A DNA stretch of 64,000 bases from Arthonia radiata. Its lineage: Eukaryota; Ascomycota; Arthoniomycetes; Arthoniales; Arthoniaceae. The translations under genes were made by a program, and so were the position numbers. The notes under the pieces are model-generated. The model was given only the letters and a program-made list of their open reading frames with translations. It was not told the origin of the DNA and did not search any database. Position 1 is the first letter of the stretch; every line of letters starts with the position of its first letter. The DNA lies in the NCBI GenBank assembly GCA_002989075.1, contig PSQN01000007.1:620001-684000 (forward strand), in the 5' to 3' direction. Positions 20,466-30,470 of this stretch are shown in pieces.

Positions 20466-22233
20466 TGCAAATACATCCCTGCCATGATGGCGTTTGCGTC
20501 AAATCGGAATTTGCCCGCCCTAGTCAGGTATGAGACTAGGGCTGCGTTGTTATGCATTACCTATATGCCTGCAACGTGGGCTATTTGCGGCGGCAGCGTT
20601 TGATCATCCAAGGGGGAGTTTGGCTTTCCAGAACCCATTAATTCAATACTCCACATTGCGCCTGCAAGGACAAGGTCGATCAGGGAAGGCAGCGTGCAGA
20701 AGTGCCGCGCTCGTACGATACGTCGACAAACGGTAGGCTAAAGTATAAAATGCCGGGGAACCATGGTCGATGGGGGCCAAGTGCGACAGCGCGAGAGGAT
20801 CCTGGACGCCTGGTCACTTTCTTCCGTCTGACCAGGACTCTGGCATTTGATGAGCCCTGGCCCCTTGGCCCGGCAATTGCGCAGCGGGATGAGCAGAAGG
20901 CCCAGGAGCGAGGGAGTGAGATGACAGTCATTGTGTATCAGAATGGTTTGCCGACATTAGTGCAGTGTCGATCTGAGCGCGAAGATGAAGAGCCGTTCGC
21001 CTCGCCGGGTGTGAGTCTTGAGAAGGTAGAAGTGGAGTGGATGATTATCAAGCGGCGAGGATGTTGCTTCTCCGCTGAGACTCCGTTGGCGGGGCGCCAG
21101 TGACCTTTTGCAGCAGGGCAGTTGGAGGAGGATGCATGATCGACCAACGGTGGAGGCGCCACAGCATGCCTAGCGCCGTCGCTTATCCGATAAGAGTAAA
21201 GCCGCAGAAGGCAGATAATTGTCATGGAAGCTCGATGGAAGCTCTGCCTCCGGTAGATTGGCGGAGGATGGTTCGGGTCTGACTCGCACGCTGCTGTGAT
21301 TGGCCGGGGACAAGCAAGAGCAGTCCCTGACGCAGTGACGCTCGAACTGAATCGGCGCCAACTGCTCCAACGAGAAATGCGGCGCTCATGTTTGTGTGCA
21401 AAGTTGCATCGTCGCCGCCGACCTGAGCAACAGCGAAGACACACCTCATGCAGCGTCGACAACAGCGCCCTCTCATAGGGTTGCGGGGATAAAGCCGGCG
21501 CGACGTTGTTCGGTTGTGGTTTGCGTGACCGCTGTCATGTTGCGTCCCGCTCGAGCTTGTACGAGGGTGCACAGTGCACAGTGCACCGAGCTTTTCCGAC
21601 CCCTGCCTTCTCCGTCTGCTGAGTGAGCTCTGTCTTTCTGCGCCCTCGTTCAGCATTCAGTGCGAGTGATCTTCACAGGATCGTCGTTTGCCCACGCGCG
21701 CGACTTTACATCACTGCTTCAAATGCCGAAGACATGTTACATCGACTGCCCTCTAGCCCCATGTCGTTTGCTTCGCATCGTGGCGCTCGGGTCGACGTCC
21801 TGTGGAGGGCCGTCCCAGTCTCCCAGAGATCATCCTCGTCATGCGTGCATTTCCTCTAGCCCTCACCACCTCCATCGTCGCTGTTCCAAAGACCCCTCAC
21901 CAACCAGGGATCTTTGCTCTTCATCGCTTCCTCCTCCACACTCTCTCTCGTAAGTCCTGTCGTCCGCCATCATGAGCGTTCCGGTCACGCTTCCGCTCCC
22001 GCAAAACACCTCCTATTATTCAGTGTGAAACGGACTTAATAAGATTGACCGCCCCGCATCATTTTATATGCAATCTCACCTCACTCTCATATCGCCGGGC
22101 GTCTACTCAATGGCCCTAGGAGCAATCTTATCTTAGCTTCTCCGCCCATTTTTGTTGTTGTTGTTGTTGCTGCTATTGTTGTTCTCCATTCTGAAACATA
22201 TACCCAAGCACCACCCACCTACTGGCCACTGCC
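20466..22233. promoter_or_regulatory. Long leader/promoter region upstream of the Zn2Cys6 gene
   Basis: 1,768 bp with only short, unsupported frames. The last 600 bp are C/T-rich, with TCTCTCGTAAGTCCTGTCG at 21,941-21,959 resembling a 5'-UTR intron donor. This suggests a long, perhaps spliced leader. No RNA gene recognised. Confidence 0.45.
22152..22183. repeat. TTG/GTT triplet microsatellite in the 5' leader
   Basis: Run of TTGTTGTTGTTGTTG followed by CTGCTATTGTTGTTC, 50-80 bp before the Zn2Cys6 start codon. Confidence 0.8.
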
Positions 22234-24804
22234 ATGGCTGCTGCTACCGAGGTCGAGAAACCTATCGACAAGGAACAGTCCGCTTCTCCGACCGCCATTC
22301 GGAAACGTCGGCGCCGCGTCCCGACTTCAGGAGCTGCGGAGGACTGTCACACGTGCCGGAAACGTGAGGTCAAGTGTGACCGTCGCCGACCATACTGCTC
22401 GCAATGTCTGGAAGTGAGGAAGGATTGCTCCGGATACCGGACGACGTTGACATGGGGTGTTGGTGTTGCCAGTCGGGGCAAGCTCCGGGGCCTGTCATTG
22501 CCGATCGCAAAGCCAGTAGGCAGTCAAGAGACAAACAAACCCGTAGCTACAACACCACAAGACTATACCAGGCCACGTGCAAATACTATGCAAACGACGA
22601 CGACGACGACAGTAAGCAACAGTGTGGACACACACAGTGAAGAAGGCCCTCGGAAGCGCATGCGGTTGAACCCTCTCCAAACCGACGTGCAGAACTATCA
22701 AGCTCCAGCGTCAGCGTCACCGCCGACGCAGCACAGCTATTATGGGAACGGGTATCACGGAGGTGGGGGCTTTGCGAATTGGCAGCAATCTAGCTTCACG
22801 CCCCAGGTGCCCTCACAGCATTACGGCTTTGAGAACCCCTTCCACTTCGGCCAACAGCAGCGACGTTCGGAGCTCTTCCCACTGCATACTGCGGTCGGCA
22901 CCTCATTCCAAGGTCTGCCCTGGTCGCCCAACGGCTCAACGCAAAGTGGGCCGTCGCCGGTCTTCTTCGAAGACATGTCACCCTTTGCCAACTTTCCACG
23001 TGCGCCGGGTATGACGCCAGCACCTCAGACGCTCCTCTCACAAGGTATGCGTCAGTCACCAGTAACCTACACGCCGCATCAACAACAAGATCGACAGCAT
23101 CATCGATACCAGCAGTCTGCATCCGCGACGCCGACGGCGAATGGCGTTCACTTCGATCCTGAGCCAAGAAGCAACAGCTTTCCTCAGCCACATCACTTCA
23201 GCGTCTTAGGGTCCAATGATATGCCACATGTCAAACAAGAGAGCGAGAGTAATATGCGGCCAAACCTCAAGAGGACGGCATCAGCGCCCTCGGTCGCCGC
23301 CACGGATCAAAGTGAGTCTCCAAACGCGAGCCCTCAGGAGCGACCTGATGAAGAGGGATCTGAAGCGCTCATACAAACCTTCCAGCCGAGGATGAACCCG
23401 CCGAGTATGACCGTCTCCTCTCGGATATGGAGCTTGCTCGAATACTACGACAAAAGTATATGCCCAGTACTGGTTACGTTCGACAATGAGAACAACCCCT
23501 ACCGCAAGCACATTATGCAGCTCGCGATGCAGAACTCCGGTCTGCAGAACGCATTGGCTGCGCTGGTGACCAACAACATGAGAATGCGCTGCCTGAAAGA
23601 CGTTCCGAGACTGGATGACGACAGTCACAAGAGTGTAATCAGCCAGGTTCTTGGCATACCGACGCCAGAGGAGCAGCACTATAAATCCAATTCAATCGAG
23701 TTTTTGAACACTCAGCTTGCCGACACTACGAAAGCTGTCGATGATTCAGTCTTGGCGACTTTATTGATCCTGTGCCTATTTCACGTGTGCGACAGCGGCT
23801 TCAGCAAATTCAAGACGCAACTGGCTGGAGTGCAGAAGCTACTGAAGATGAGGCAGGGCATGCCTAGGACAGAGTTCCATGGATGGATTGAGATGTTTTT
23901 CACTTGGTTCGACGTGATGACCTCGGCGGTGAATGACCGTGAGACAGAAATTCAGGGGCAGGTGCTCAACCTCATGAATCTATCGAACAACCTTGGCAGC
24001 GTGGAGGAATTCTCAGGCTGCGACGGAAAGCTCTTCAAGCTCATCGCCAGGCTCGGGCGACTAAATCTTCTCAGTCAGCGCCGCCCTGTCCGTGCTTTGA
24101 AAGAAGATGCGACCAGCCCAAGAACGGCTCCTCCTCGCCGAGTCGACTCGGCGCTCGACTTCTTTGCGCTGCCGAATGAGCAACTCGACCTTTCGAAAGA
24201 ATGGGAAAGTCTCATGGCCCAAGAAGATGATGACAACAATTGGAGGAACAGCGCCGAGCCAGACGGTCGTGATCAATTCTGGAGTGAATGGCATCAACTC
24301 AACGAGCTGCTCCACGCGTGGGAGAACACCCGCTTCAACGGGCAGCCGGTCAGCTCTCCAGACCTATCTGATGGCCAACGTGCAATGTTACACATGTCGG
24401 AGAGCTTTCGCTGGGCAGCGCTGCTGTACCTGGAGCGACTGGCGAACCCAACGATTTTGTCTTCGAGCTCAAATCTACAGCAACTGGTCGAAGAATCACT
24501 GTTTCACATCCGCGAGATCGGCACCAACAGTTGCGTGACCAAGTTCATGCTGTGGCCCTTGTTTGTCAGCGGCACAGAGTGTGTCGACAAGGATGACCGC
24601 GACCTCATTCGCGACAGATGTATCGAGATCCAACAAGAATCTGGCTTCTACAATAATATCAGCGGCCTCCAGGTTCTCGAACGAGTCTGGAAAGAGCACG
24701 ACGAAGACGGTGCGCGACAAAGGCCGCAGAAGCAATGCGGGCAACAGGCGTTTAGGTGGCGCAACTGTATGGATCGTGTTGATGGTGAGTATATTGTAAT
24801 ATGA
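22234..24804 (+). CDS. Zn(II)2Cys6 fungal transcription factor
   Basis: Single exon, 856 aa. A basic segment (RKRRRRVP) precedes the binuclear cluster CHTCRKREVKCDRRRPYCSQC with a final C six residues on, at about 38-66, spaced C-X2-C-X6-C-X6-C-X2-C-X6-C. LTWGVGVASRGKLRGLSLPI follows directly, a linker conserved in a subgroup of fungal regulators. Residues about 150-390 are Gln/Ser/Pro-rich, and 390-840 form a helical region like the fungal-specific factor domain (LLILCLFHVCDSGFSKF, MFFTWFDVMTSAVNDRE, LFVSGTECVDKDDRDLIRDRC). It binds DNA, probably CGG triplets; targets are unknown. The start MAAATEVEKP is the first ATG in frame. The tail after ERVWKEHDE could be shortened or altered by an unseen 3' intron. 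Confidence 0.92.
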   Translation: MAAATEVEKPIDKEQSASPTAIRKRRRRVPTSGAAEDCHTCRKREVKCDRRRPYCSQCLEVRKDCSGYRTTLTWGVGVASRGKLRGLSLPIAKPVGSQETNKPVATTPQDYTRPRANTMQTTTTTTVSNSVDTHSEEGPRKRMRLNPLQTDVQNYQAPASASPPTQHSYYGNGYHGGGGFANWQQSSFTPQVPSQHYGFENPFHFGQQQRRSELFPLHTAVGTSFQGLPWSPNGSTQSGPSPVFFEDMSPFANFPRAPGMTPAPQTLLSQGMRQSPVTYTPHQQQDRQHHRYQQSASATPTANGVHFDPEPRSNSFPQPHHFSVLGSNDMPHVKQESESNMRPNLKRTASAPSVAATDQSESPNASPQERPDEEGSEALIQTFQPRMNPPSMTVSSRIWSLLEYYDKSICPVLVTFDNENNPYRKHIMQLAMQNSGLQNALAALVTNNMRMRCLKDVPRLDDDSHKSVISQVLGIPTPEEQHYKSNSIEFLNTQLADTTKAVDDSVLATLLILCLFHVCDSGFSKFKTQLAGVQKLLKMRQGMPRTEFHGWIEMFFTWFDVMTSAVNDRETEIQGQVLNLMNLSNNLGSVEEFSGCDGKLFKLIARLGRLNLLSQRRPVRALKEDATSPRTAPPRRVDSALDFFALPNEQLDLSKEWESLMAQEDDDNNWRNSAEPDGRDQFWSEWHQLNELLHAWENTRFNGQPVSSPDLSDGQRAMLHMSESFRWAALLYLERLANPTILSSSSNLQQLVEESLFHIREIGTNSCVTKFMLWPLFVSGTECVDKDDRDLIRDRCIEIQQESGFYNNISGLQVLERVWKEHDEDGARQRPQKQCGQQAFRWRNCMDRVDGEYIVI

Positions 24805-25247
24805 GAGGCTCAGCGACACTTCTATGGGCGTTTTATACCCTTGAACCAATTTTCAATCATGGTCGATGGTGCAGGTGGTAATTTGCGTGGTGGAGAAAAA
24901 AAGAGGAGCGGTGAGTGCGTTTTCAAGCGCGTGCTCGCTCGACCGAAATGTGTCCACGACTTCACGACACAAACCTTCCTGTACAATATCTCTTCCCAAC
25001 AATGTCATTTCTAGCTCTACACTCTTCCGTCTTCTAGGATTCACCATCTCCGTCCTCTTACCCTTTTTGTGCGATAAACTCCCTCACACGTGCGCTCTCA
25101 GTCGCCGCTGCCTGGTGCAAGAGCCACGACTTCCTTCCCTCAGCACGAAATAGGAAGCAACAAAGTCCGTCGAGCAGGTCCTCATGGTTCGTCCCTTCAT
25201 TAGCCCGTTGTCGGCGAGTTTCAGAATTTTGTACACAGCCAATTAGA
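24805..25247. promoter_or_regulatory. Intergenic/leader between Zn2Cys6 and KRE6-like genes
   Basis: 443 bp, C/T-rich toward the right. Short open frames only. Likely holds the KRE6-like promoter and leader. Confidence 0.5.
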
Positions 25248-27543
25248 ATGGTAAGTCCTCTTCATACATCACTCTCGTGCAAAACTACCAACACCCGTGG
25301 TCATCGCATACTATCCCTCCGGCCGAGCATGGTCAGACCGCGGGCATCTTTCTGACCTAGACATTGATACAGGCTCAATTGACCCGCGACGATACCCCTC
25401 CCATCCTTCCTCCCGGCTCACCATCCCTCCGGTACATCTTCCACGACCATCACCACAGCGGCAGGATCGTCAGCTCGCCACTCGCAGGCACGCCTCCTCC
25501 GATACCAGTCAAGTCGTCCAAGCGATCCCTCATTTCAAGGCCCAGTATCGCTCGATCGTACGCCGGCGCCTGGAGTCTGACCACCGCTGCGGCCAACGAG
25601 TCTTCCGAACACTTGATAGACGCTGTAGCCTCGCCGAGCTCGCTGCGACACGCCAGAAGCTCCACAACTTTGCGCACGCACGGCTCAGACGATAGATGGG
25701 ACTTCGAGTACCATGAGCTTGAGCCCGAGTCGGTCTCCGAGCCTGAGCAAAGTGAGAAACTCAGGAAAAAGGCCACCAAAAGGATCTCGCGGGTCCACAC
25801 TCAGAACGCCCTCCGCAAGTTCGGCTTACGAGCAACATCTGGTCTGATAGTGTCTCCGCATATACCTGAAAGAGATGACGCCTTGCACGATCCAGCGGTA
25901 AAAAGCCACGACCGCTCGGACTGCTGCCATTCGACACGGAACAAAAGAGGTTTGATCAACGTAGTCGGTTTCTCTTTGATCCTCATCGGCGTTATCATGA
26001 TCCTAGTCGGGCTGCCCGTCATCTCGCGTGTCGAGGACGCCCAGCAATACTTGACCGCGTGTGAGGAGGACCCAAATTGCATCAGATCGGACCTGCCGCT
26101 GCTACAAAATGTTCGGCATGGGCCCGTTGATCCTGACACGCCAGGCAACGTCATGACCAGGACAGATATTCATGGAAATAGTCAGTCACTCGTCTTCAGT
26201 GACGAGTTCAACAAAGACGGTCGTACTTTCTACCCCGGCGATGATCCATACTTCCAAGGTGAAGACTTCTGGTATGGGGTGACGCAAGACCTCGAGTGGT
26301 ATGATCCGGACGCCATTAGCACAGGCAATGGCACGCTGAACATCCGCTTCGACAAGCACGAGAACCATGACCTCCAGTTCCGCTCTGGGATGCTCCAATC
26401 TTGGAACAAGCTATGTTTCAAGGGCGGCTACGTTGAGGCTAATATTTCGCTTCCTGGCTCAAGCAAGGTGCCTGGGCTTTGGTGAGACGAGATGACGTGC
26501 TCTGGGGACGTCCATTCAGCCGCTGACCTCGCGTTTCAGGCCTGGATTCTGGGCTTCAGGCAACTTAGGTCGGCCTGGCTATGCTGCAACAACAGAAGGT
26601 ATGTGGCCATACAGCTACTGGGATCAATGCGACGCGGGCATACTGCCAGACCAGGCTTCAACTACTGGTGAGAGCGGGCTGCCAGGCATGCGTTTACCAG
26701 CCTGCACCTGCAATGTGTCGAACACGACCGACCATCCTACTCCTGGGAGATCACGCTCTGCGCCAGAGCTGGACATGCTCGAGGGCTCGGTCACCTATTT
26801 GAGCCCTGATCATACCCACCCCACAGGCACCGGCAGCCAGAGTCTGCAAGTAGCGCCCTTCGATCCTTTTCACTCTGTAAGGCTACCTTCGCCACACCAC
26901 TCACCCTTGCCGCTGCTAACACCGCAACCAGCCCAACTACAGCTACATCCTCAACACCAATGCATCCATCACCTCACTCAATCTCTTCAAGGGCAGCCCC
27001 CTCCAAGAATCCATCTCCTACATCACCAAACTAGACGACGCCTGGTACAATGGCAGCGGCTACGTCACCTTCGGCATGGAGTACCAACCCGGCGACCACG
27101 GCTACGCCACCTTCTTCATCGGTGGTGTTCCAGCCTGGCATATCGACGCCGAAGCCGTTGCGCCCGTGGGTGATATCGGCCAGCGCCTCATTCCCGTTGA
27201 GCCAATGACGCTGATCGCGAACCTGGGTATGAGCCCGACTTTTGCGGAGATTGACTGGGAGCATCTCGTGTTTCCGGCGGTGATGAGGGTGGACTATATC
27301 AGGATCTGGCAGAATGTGGATGACGTTAATCTCGGGCATTGGTTGGGGTGTGATCCGCCGGGGTGAGTGTACATTGAATGGGCCATCTTGTTCAGCCTGC
27401 TGACGTTGGGGTGCAGATATGAGAGTACAGGATATATTGCCAGTCATCCGAAGGCATACCTGAACTGGAACAAGACGACTTGGGAGGATGCGGGATACGA
27501 GCGACCGGCGAATAGGTTGCGAGATGGGTGTGTCGATGCGTGA
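25248..27543 (+). CDS. KRE6/SKN1-family beta-1,6-glucan synthesis-associated type II membrane protein (GH16-like)
   Basis: Exons 25248-25250, 25373-26481, 26540-26876, 26932-27362, 27417-27543; 668 aa. The first coding exon is the ATG alone, directly followed by the donor GTAAGT; the second opens AQLTRDDTPPILPPGSPS in phase 0. There is no ATG near the beginning of exon 2, so the split start is the best model. A cytoplasmic Ser/Arg-rich N-terminus precedes one membrane anchor (VVGFSLILIGVIMILVGLPV, about 203-222) and then the luminal SKN1 domain: SLVFSDEFNKDGRTFYPGDDP, GGYVEANISLPG, PGFWASGNLGRPGY, GMWPYSYWDQCDAG, the acidic motif ELDMLEGSV, YVTFGMEYQPGD and VMRVDYIRIWQ. The family acts in the ER/Golgi/plasma membrane in cell-wall beta-1,6-glucan formation. 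Confidence 0.94.
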
Positions 27544-28496
27544 GCGGTGGTGAGTTGGGAACGTGTGCGGTGAGGAATTACGTCAAGAGCATTTGGAGCG
27601 TTGCTGGTGAGCTCCTGTCAGCCCGCGGTAGGCGAGCGTTGACGATATGCGATCAGAACCTGTCAAATGAGGCTGGAGTGGGTGCTGAGGAGTGGAGCTG
27701 TTGACACGCGTGGTGCGGGACTGCTGGCATGGTACTTGATACAATATCTGTTTGTCGGCTTGCAGCTGGACATGCTTCGGAAGAGCTGAGGTGAAGGTAG
27801 TGCTTAATAAGCTGACGAGCAGATGAGCAGTGTGTGCAAGTCTGTATAATGACAACATATAGCAATGAGCAGAAGATGTACTCACAAAGCAAGTCGCGTC
27901 CTGTGGAGATCCACGGGCCATACTCACATGGCTCAAGATCATCCCAGTCACCGAGCAAACTTCCCATAATCGTCGTCAGCTCCCTCGTTCGCGAACTTGA
28001 CCTTGCTTCTGGGTCTTCATTCGTTCCTCTGCTGTACTTTTCTGCTTACCGATTTCTAATTGACAGAAGGGCAGGTACTAGAGGACACTTTTGTTCTGTT
28101 TTCAATCTCGAAATGTCTTCTGGGGTATCAAAAAAGCAAATCGCTTGGACTAGAGTATCTTTCGCGGATATGCCCCATCATCTTCCGCCTTTTCTTGCAC
28201 ATCTCCTCAAACCTCCTTGGGTGCTTCCGTGCAAGGTATCCTCGCGCTGTTTCCCAGAGAGCCAGGCCATACACCCTGCTCGACGCCATAACTCGCCGAA
28301 GCATATGCCGCAGTGGCTTCTCTAACCAGGCTGTTCAAGAAAGCTCTTCTGCTTGGTACGCTTTGCCGACTGCGTTGAGCCATGCCAGCGCTTTTTCGCC
28401 ACGTCGCGGGATGCAAGGCTCTCTACCACTGGCGGAGCTCTTTGATTTTGCTTGCCACACCGTGGCTGACATCAATCCTTTAAGGGGCCACCGCGC
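27544..28496. other. Intergenic between convergent genes
   Basis: 953 bp between the stops of the KRE6-like (+) and ARP1 (-) genes. Open frames here, including one running antisense through ARP1, show no family likeness. No RNA gene recognised. Confidence 0.5.
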
Positions 28497-29721
28497 TCAC
28501 CCCCCGAACTTCTTGAAAATGCACTCTGGATCCTCATGCCACTCCTCCGCGCTCACCCACATCCGCCTGAACGTGCTCAACCCCGCCAAAATGCTCCCGC
28601 CAATCCACGTCGTGTACTTGCGCTCCGGCGGCGCCGTAATCCGGATCTTCATGTCCTTGACCGCCAGGCCCCGCAGTTCACTCAGTAGTCGATCGCCGAA
28701 CCCCTTCGTCAACGTGCTGCCCCCGGACAGTATGATATTGCCAAACAAGCTCGCGCGCAAATCCATGTCGGTGCGCGATATCGACGTCGTGATCAGCTCC
28801 GGCACCCCGGGATACTCCAGCCCCAGCAGCCCGGGCTGGAACAGGATCTCTGGTGCGCGGAACCGCGCTGTGCCGATCTTGATCTTCTGGTTGTCGGGGA
28901 GCGTGTACTCCACCGCCTTTCCACCGCCCTCCAGTCCGCCCATGCCCATGCGTCCGCCGAAGCCCGCCCACTCCCGCTCCTCGCGCTTCACGTCGGAAGC
29001 GAGGTAACACACTTTCTCCTTCATCATGCGTACGACCTCCTTCTCCGCGGACGTGTGGAAGACATACCCCTGTTTTCTGAGGAGCTGTTGTAAATACTCG
29101 GTCACGTCACGCCCGGCGACGTCGATGCGGGAGATGGAGGGGGACACGGCGAAGCCTTCGTACACGGGGACGGCGTGCGTGACGCCATCGCCGGAGTCGA
29201 GGACGAGGCCGGTGGTGCGGCCGGAGGCATAGAGGGAGAGGACCGCTTGCACGGAGATGTGCAGGGCGGGGATGTTGAGGGTTTCGAAGAGGAGTTGGGC
29301 GGCCGTCTCACTGTCTTCCGTATCAGCACAGCCATGTGCACTCAGACGAAGAGTGCAAAGGTGCATACCGATTCTGCCGCGGATTCAACGGCGCCTCCGT
29401 CAATAACACGGGGTGCTCCTCCGGCAGCGTCTTGAGCTCCTCGCTCCACACCCACTGCCAGATGCGCTCCATGTCTTCCCAGTCCGTCACGATGCCGTGT
29501 TCGAGCGGGTGATTGAGCTTCAGCAGCCCGCGCAGCTCTGCGGCTCGGTTGCCGATGAAGATGTCGCCTTCTAATGCACCTGCGAGTACGCGCGGGTGCT
29601 TGGGCCGGCCGACGAACGAGGGGATGATGACTTGTGGTGTGTCAGAGCCGGCGAAACCGGCGCGCAGGGTTGCGGTGCCATTGTCCAGGACTATAGGCGC
29701 GTTGTGGAGGGTGTCGGCCAT
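28497..29721 (-). CDS. ARP1: Actin-related protein 1 (centractin) of the dynactin complex
   Basis: Exons 29721-29369 and 29310-28497; 388 aa. The start is [15 protein letters not shown]. Actin-fold nucleotide loops are clear: [37 protein letters not shown] and [18 protein letters not shown], with [18 protein letters not shown] and the C-terminal [41 protein letters not shown] and [19 protein letters not shown] (spanning the intron) match Arp1 rather than conventional actin. Arp1 forms the short filament of dynactin, which adapts dynein for nuclear migration and hyphal transport (ropy mutants in Neurospora). A Gly-rich insert ([16 protein letters not shown]) sits in subdomain 4. Confidence 0.96.
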
Positions 29722-30470
29722 GGTGGTGGTGGTGGTGGTGAGGAGGTGAGGAGGGTAAGGACCACGATTGGGACAGGGATGGAGGGAGTGGTGCGGTGAG
29801 AACGGCGAGACGAGTTCGTGTTGGTCGCCCCGCAGGATGTGGAGTTTCTAAAGAGTGAATGCAGTCAGTGCCATTGCGTTTGACAGTGGAAAGCGGATAG
29901 AAATGTGTAAACAAGATCGCGTCAAGTTCGCAAAAAACGCGCCTCAGGTGCCAACCCTGCCGATGCCAGCCCCTGCAAATGAAGGAGTGACGGTCATAAT
30001 GGAAGGCATGCTTTCGGTAAGGGAAAGGAAAATTGTAAGCCGCTGTGAACGCAACAAGTATGCAATATGTGGATATCAAGAATCACTTTCCCCATGAACA
30101 TTGACTCAGAAGACGACGGCACAGATTGAACGATAACGAGTGCATTGATCACCGCTTGGGTAGGCTTCATTTCTATATACAGCCGTCCGTTGACACTCCA
30201 GTCGGTCGTTTCCTCTTCTCGTACAACTGTCTGCCTGTCCTTCTCGCAAAAGCATTCCCATGCTTCCTATCGCTCCGTCCTCGATCAATAACATTACATT
30301 AAGAGCACCGACGCCAGCTCTTGCCATCTCGAAAGGCTGGCAGGCAATGCCCGCAAATGTCGTCAAAGGGTAGTCTTTTCCTCATGATTGCTCCCAACGC
30401 CGGTCTCGATAGACGAGATAAAAAGGTCCCATCAAAATGCATTTTTGATTCCATGTCGACATACACCGGA
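29722..30470. other. Intergenic: ARP1 5' flank and Flc-like gene 3' flank
   Basis: 749 bp, no gene or RNA recognised. A GGT-triplet run (GGTGGTGGTGGTGGTG) at 29,722-29,739 lies just before the ARP1 start codon in the leader. Confidence 0.5.

Noticed and set aside
20702-21103. 134-codon plus-strand frame in the long leader
   Set aside because: No family likeness, opposed by an equally long minus-strand frame; listed only as intergenic.
28060-29007. 315-codon open frame on the plus strand
   Set aside because: Runs antisense through ARP1 and its 3' flank; no motif, while the ARP1 reading is unequivocal.
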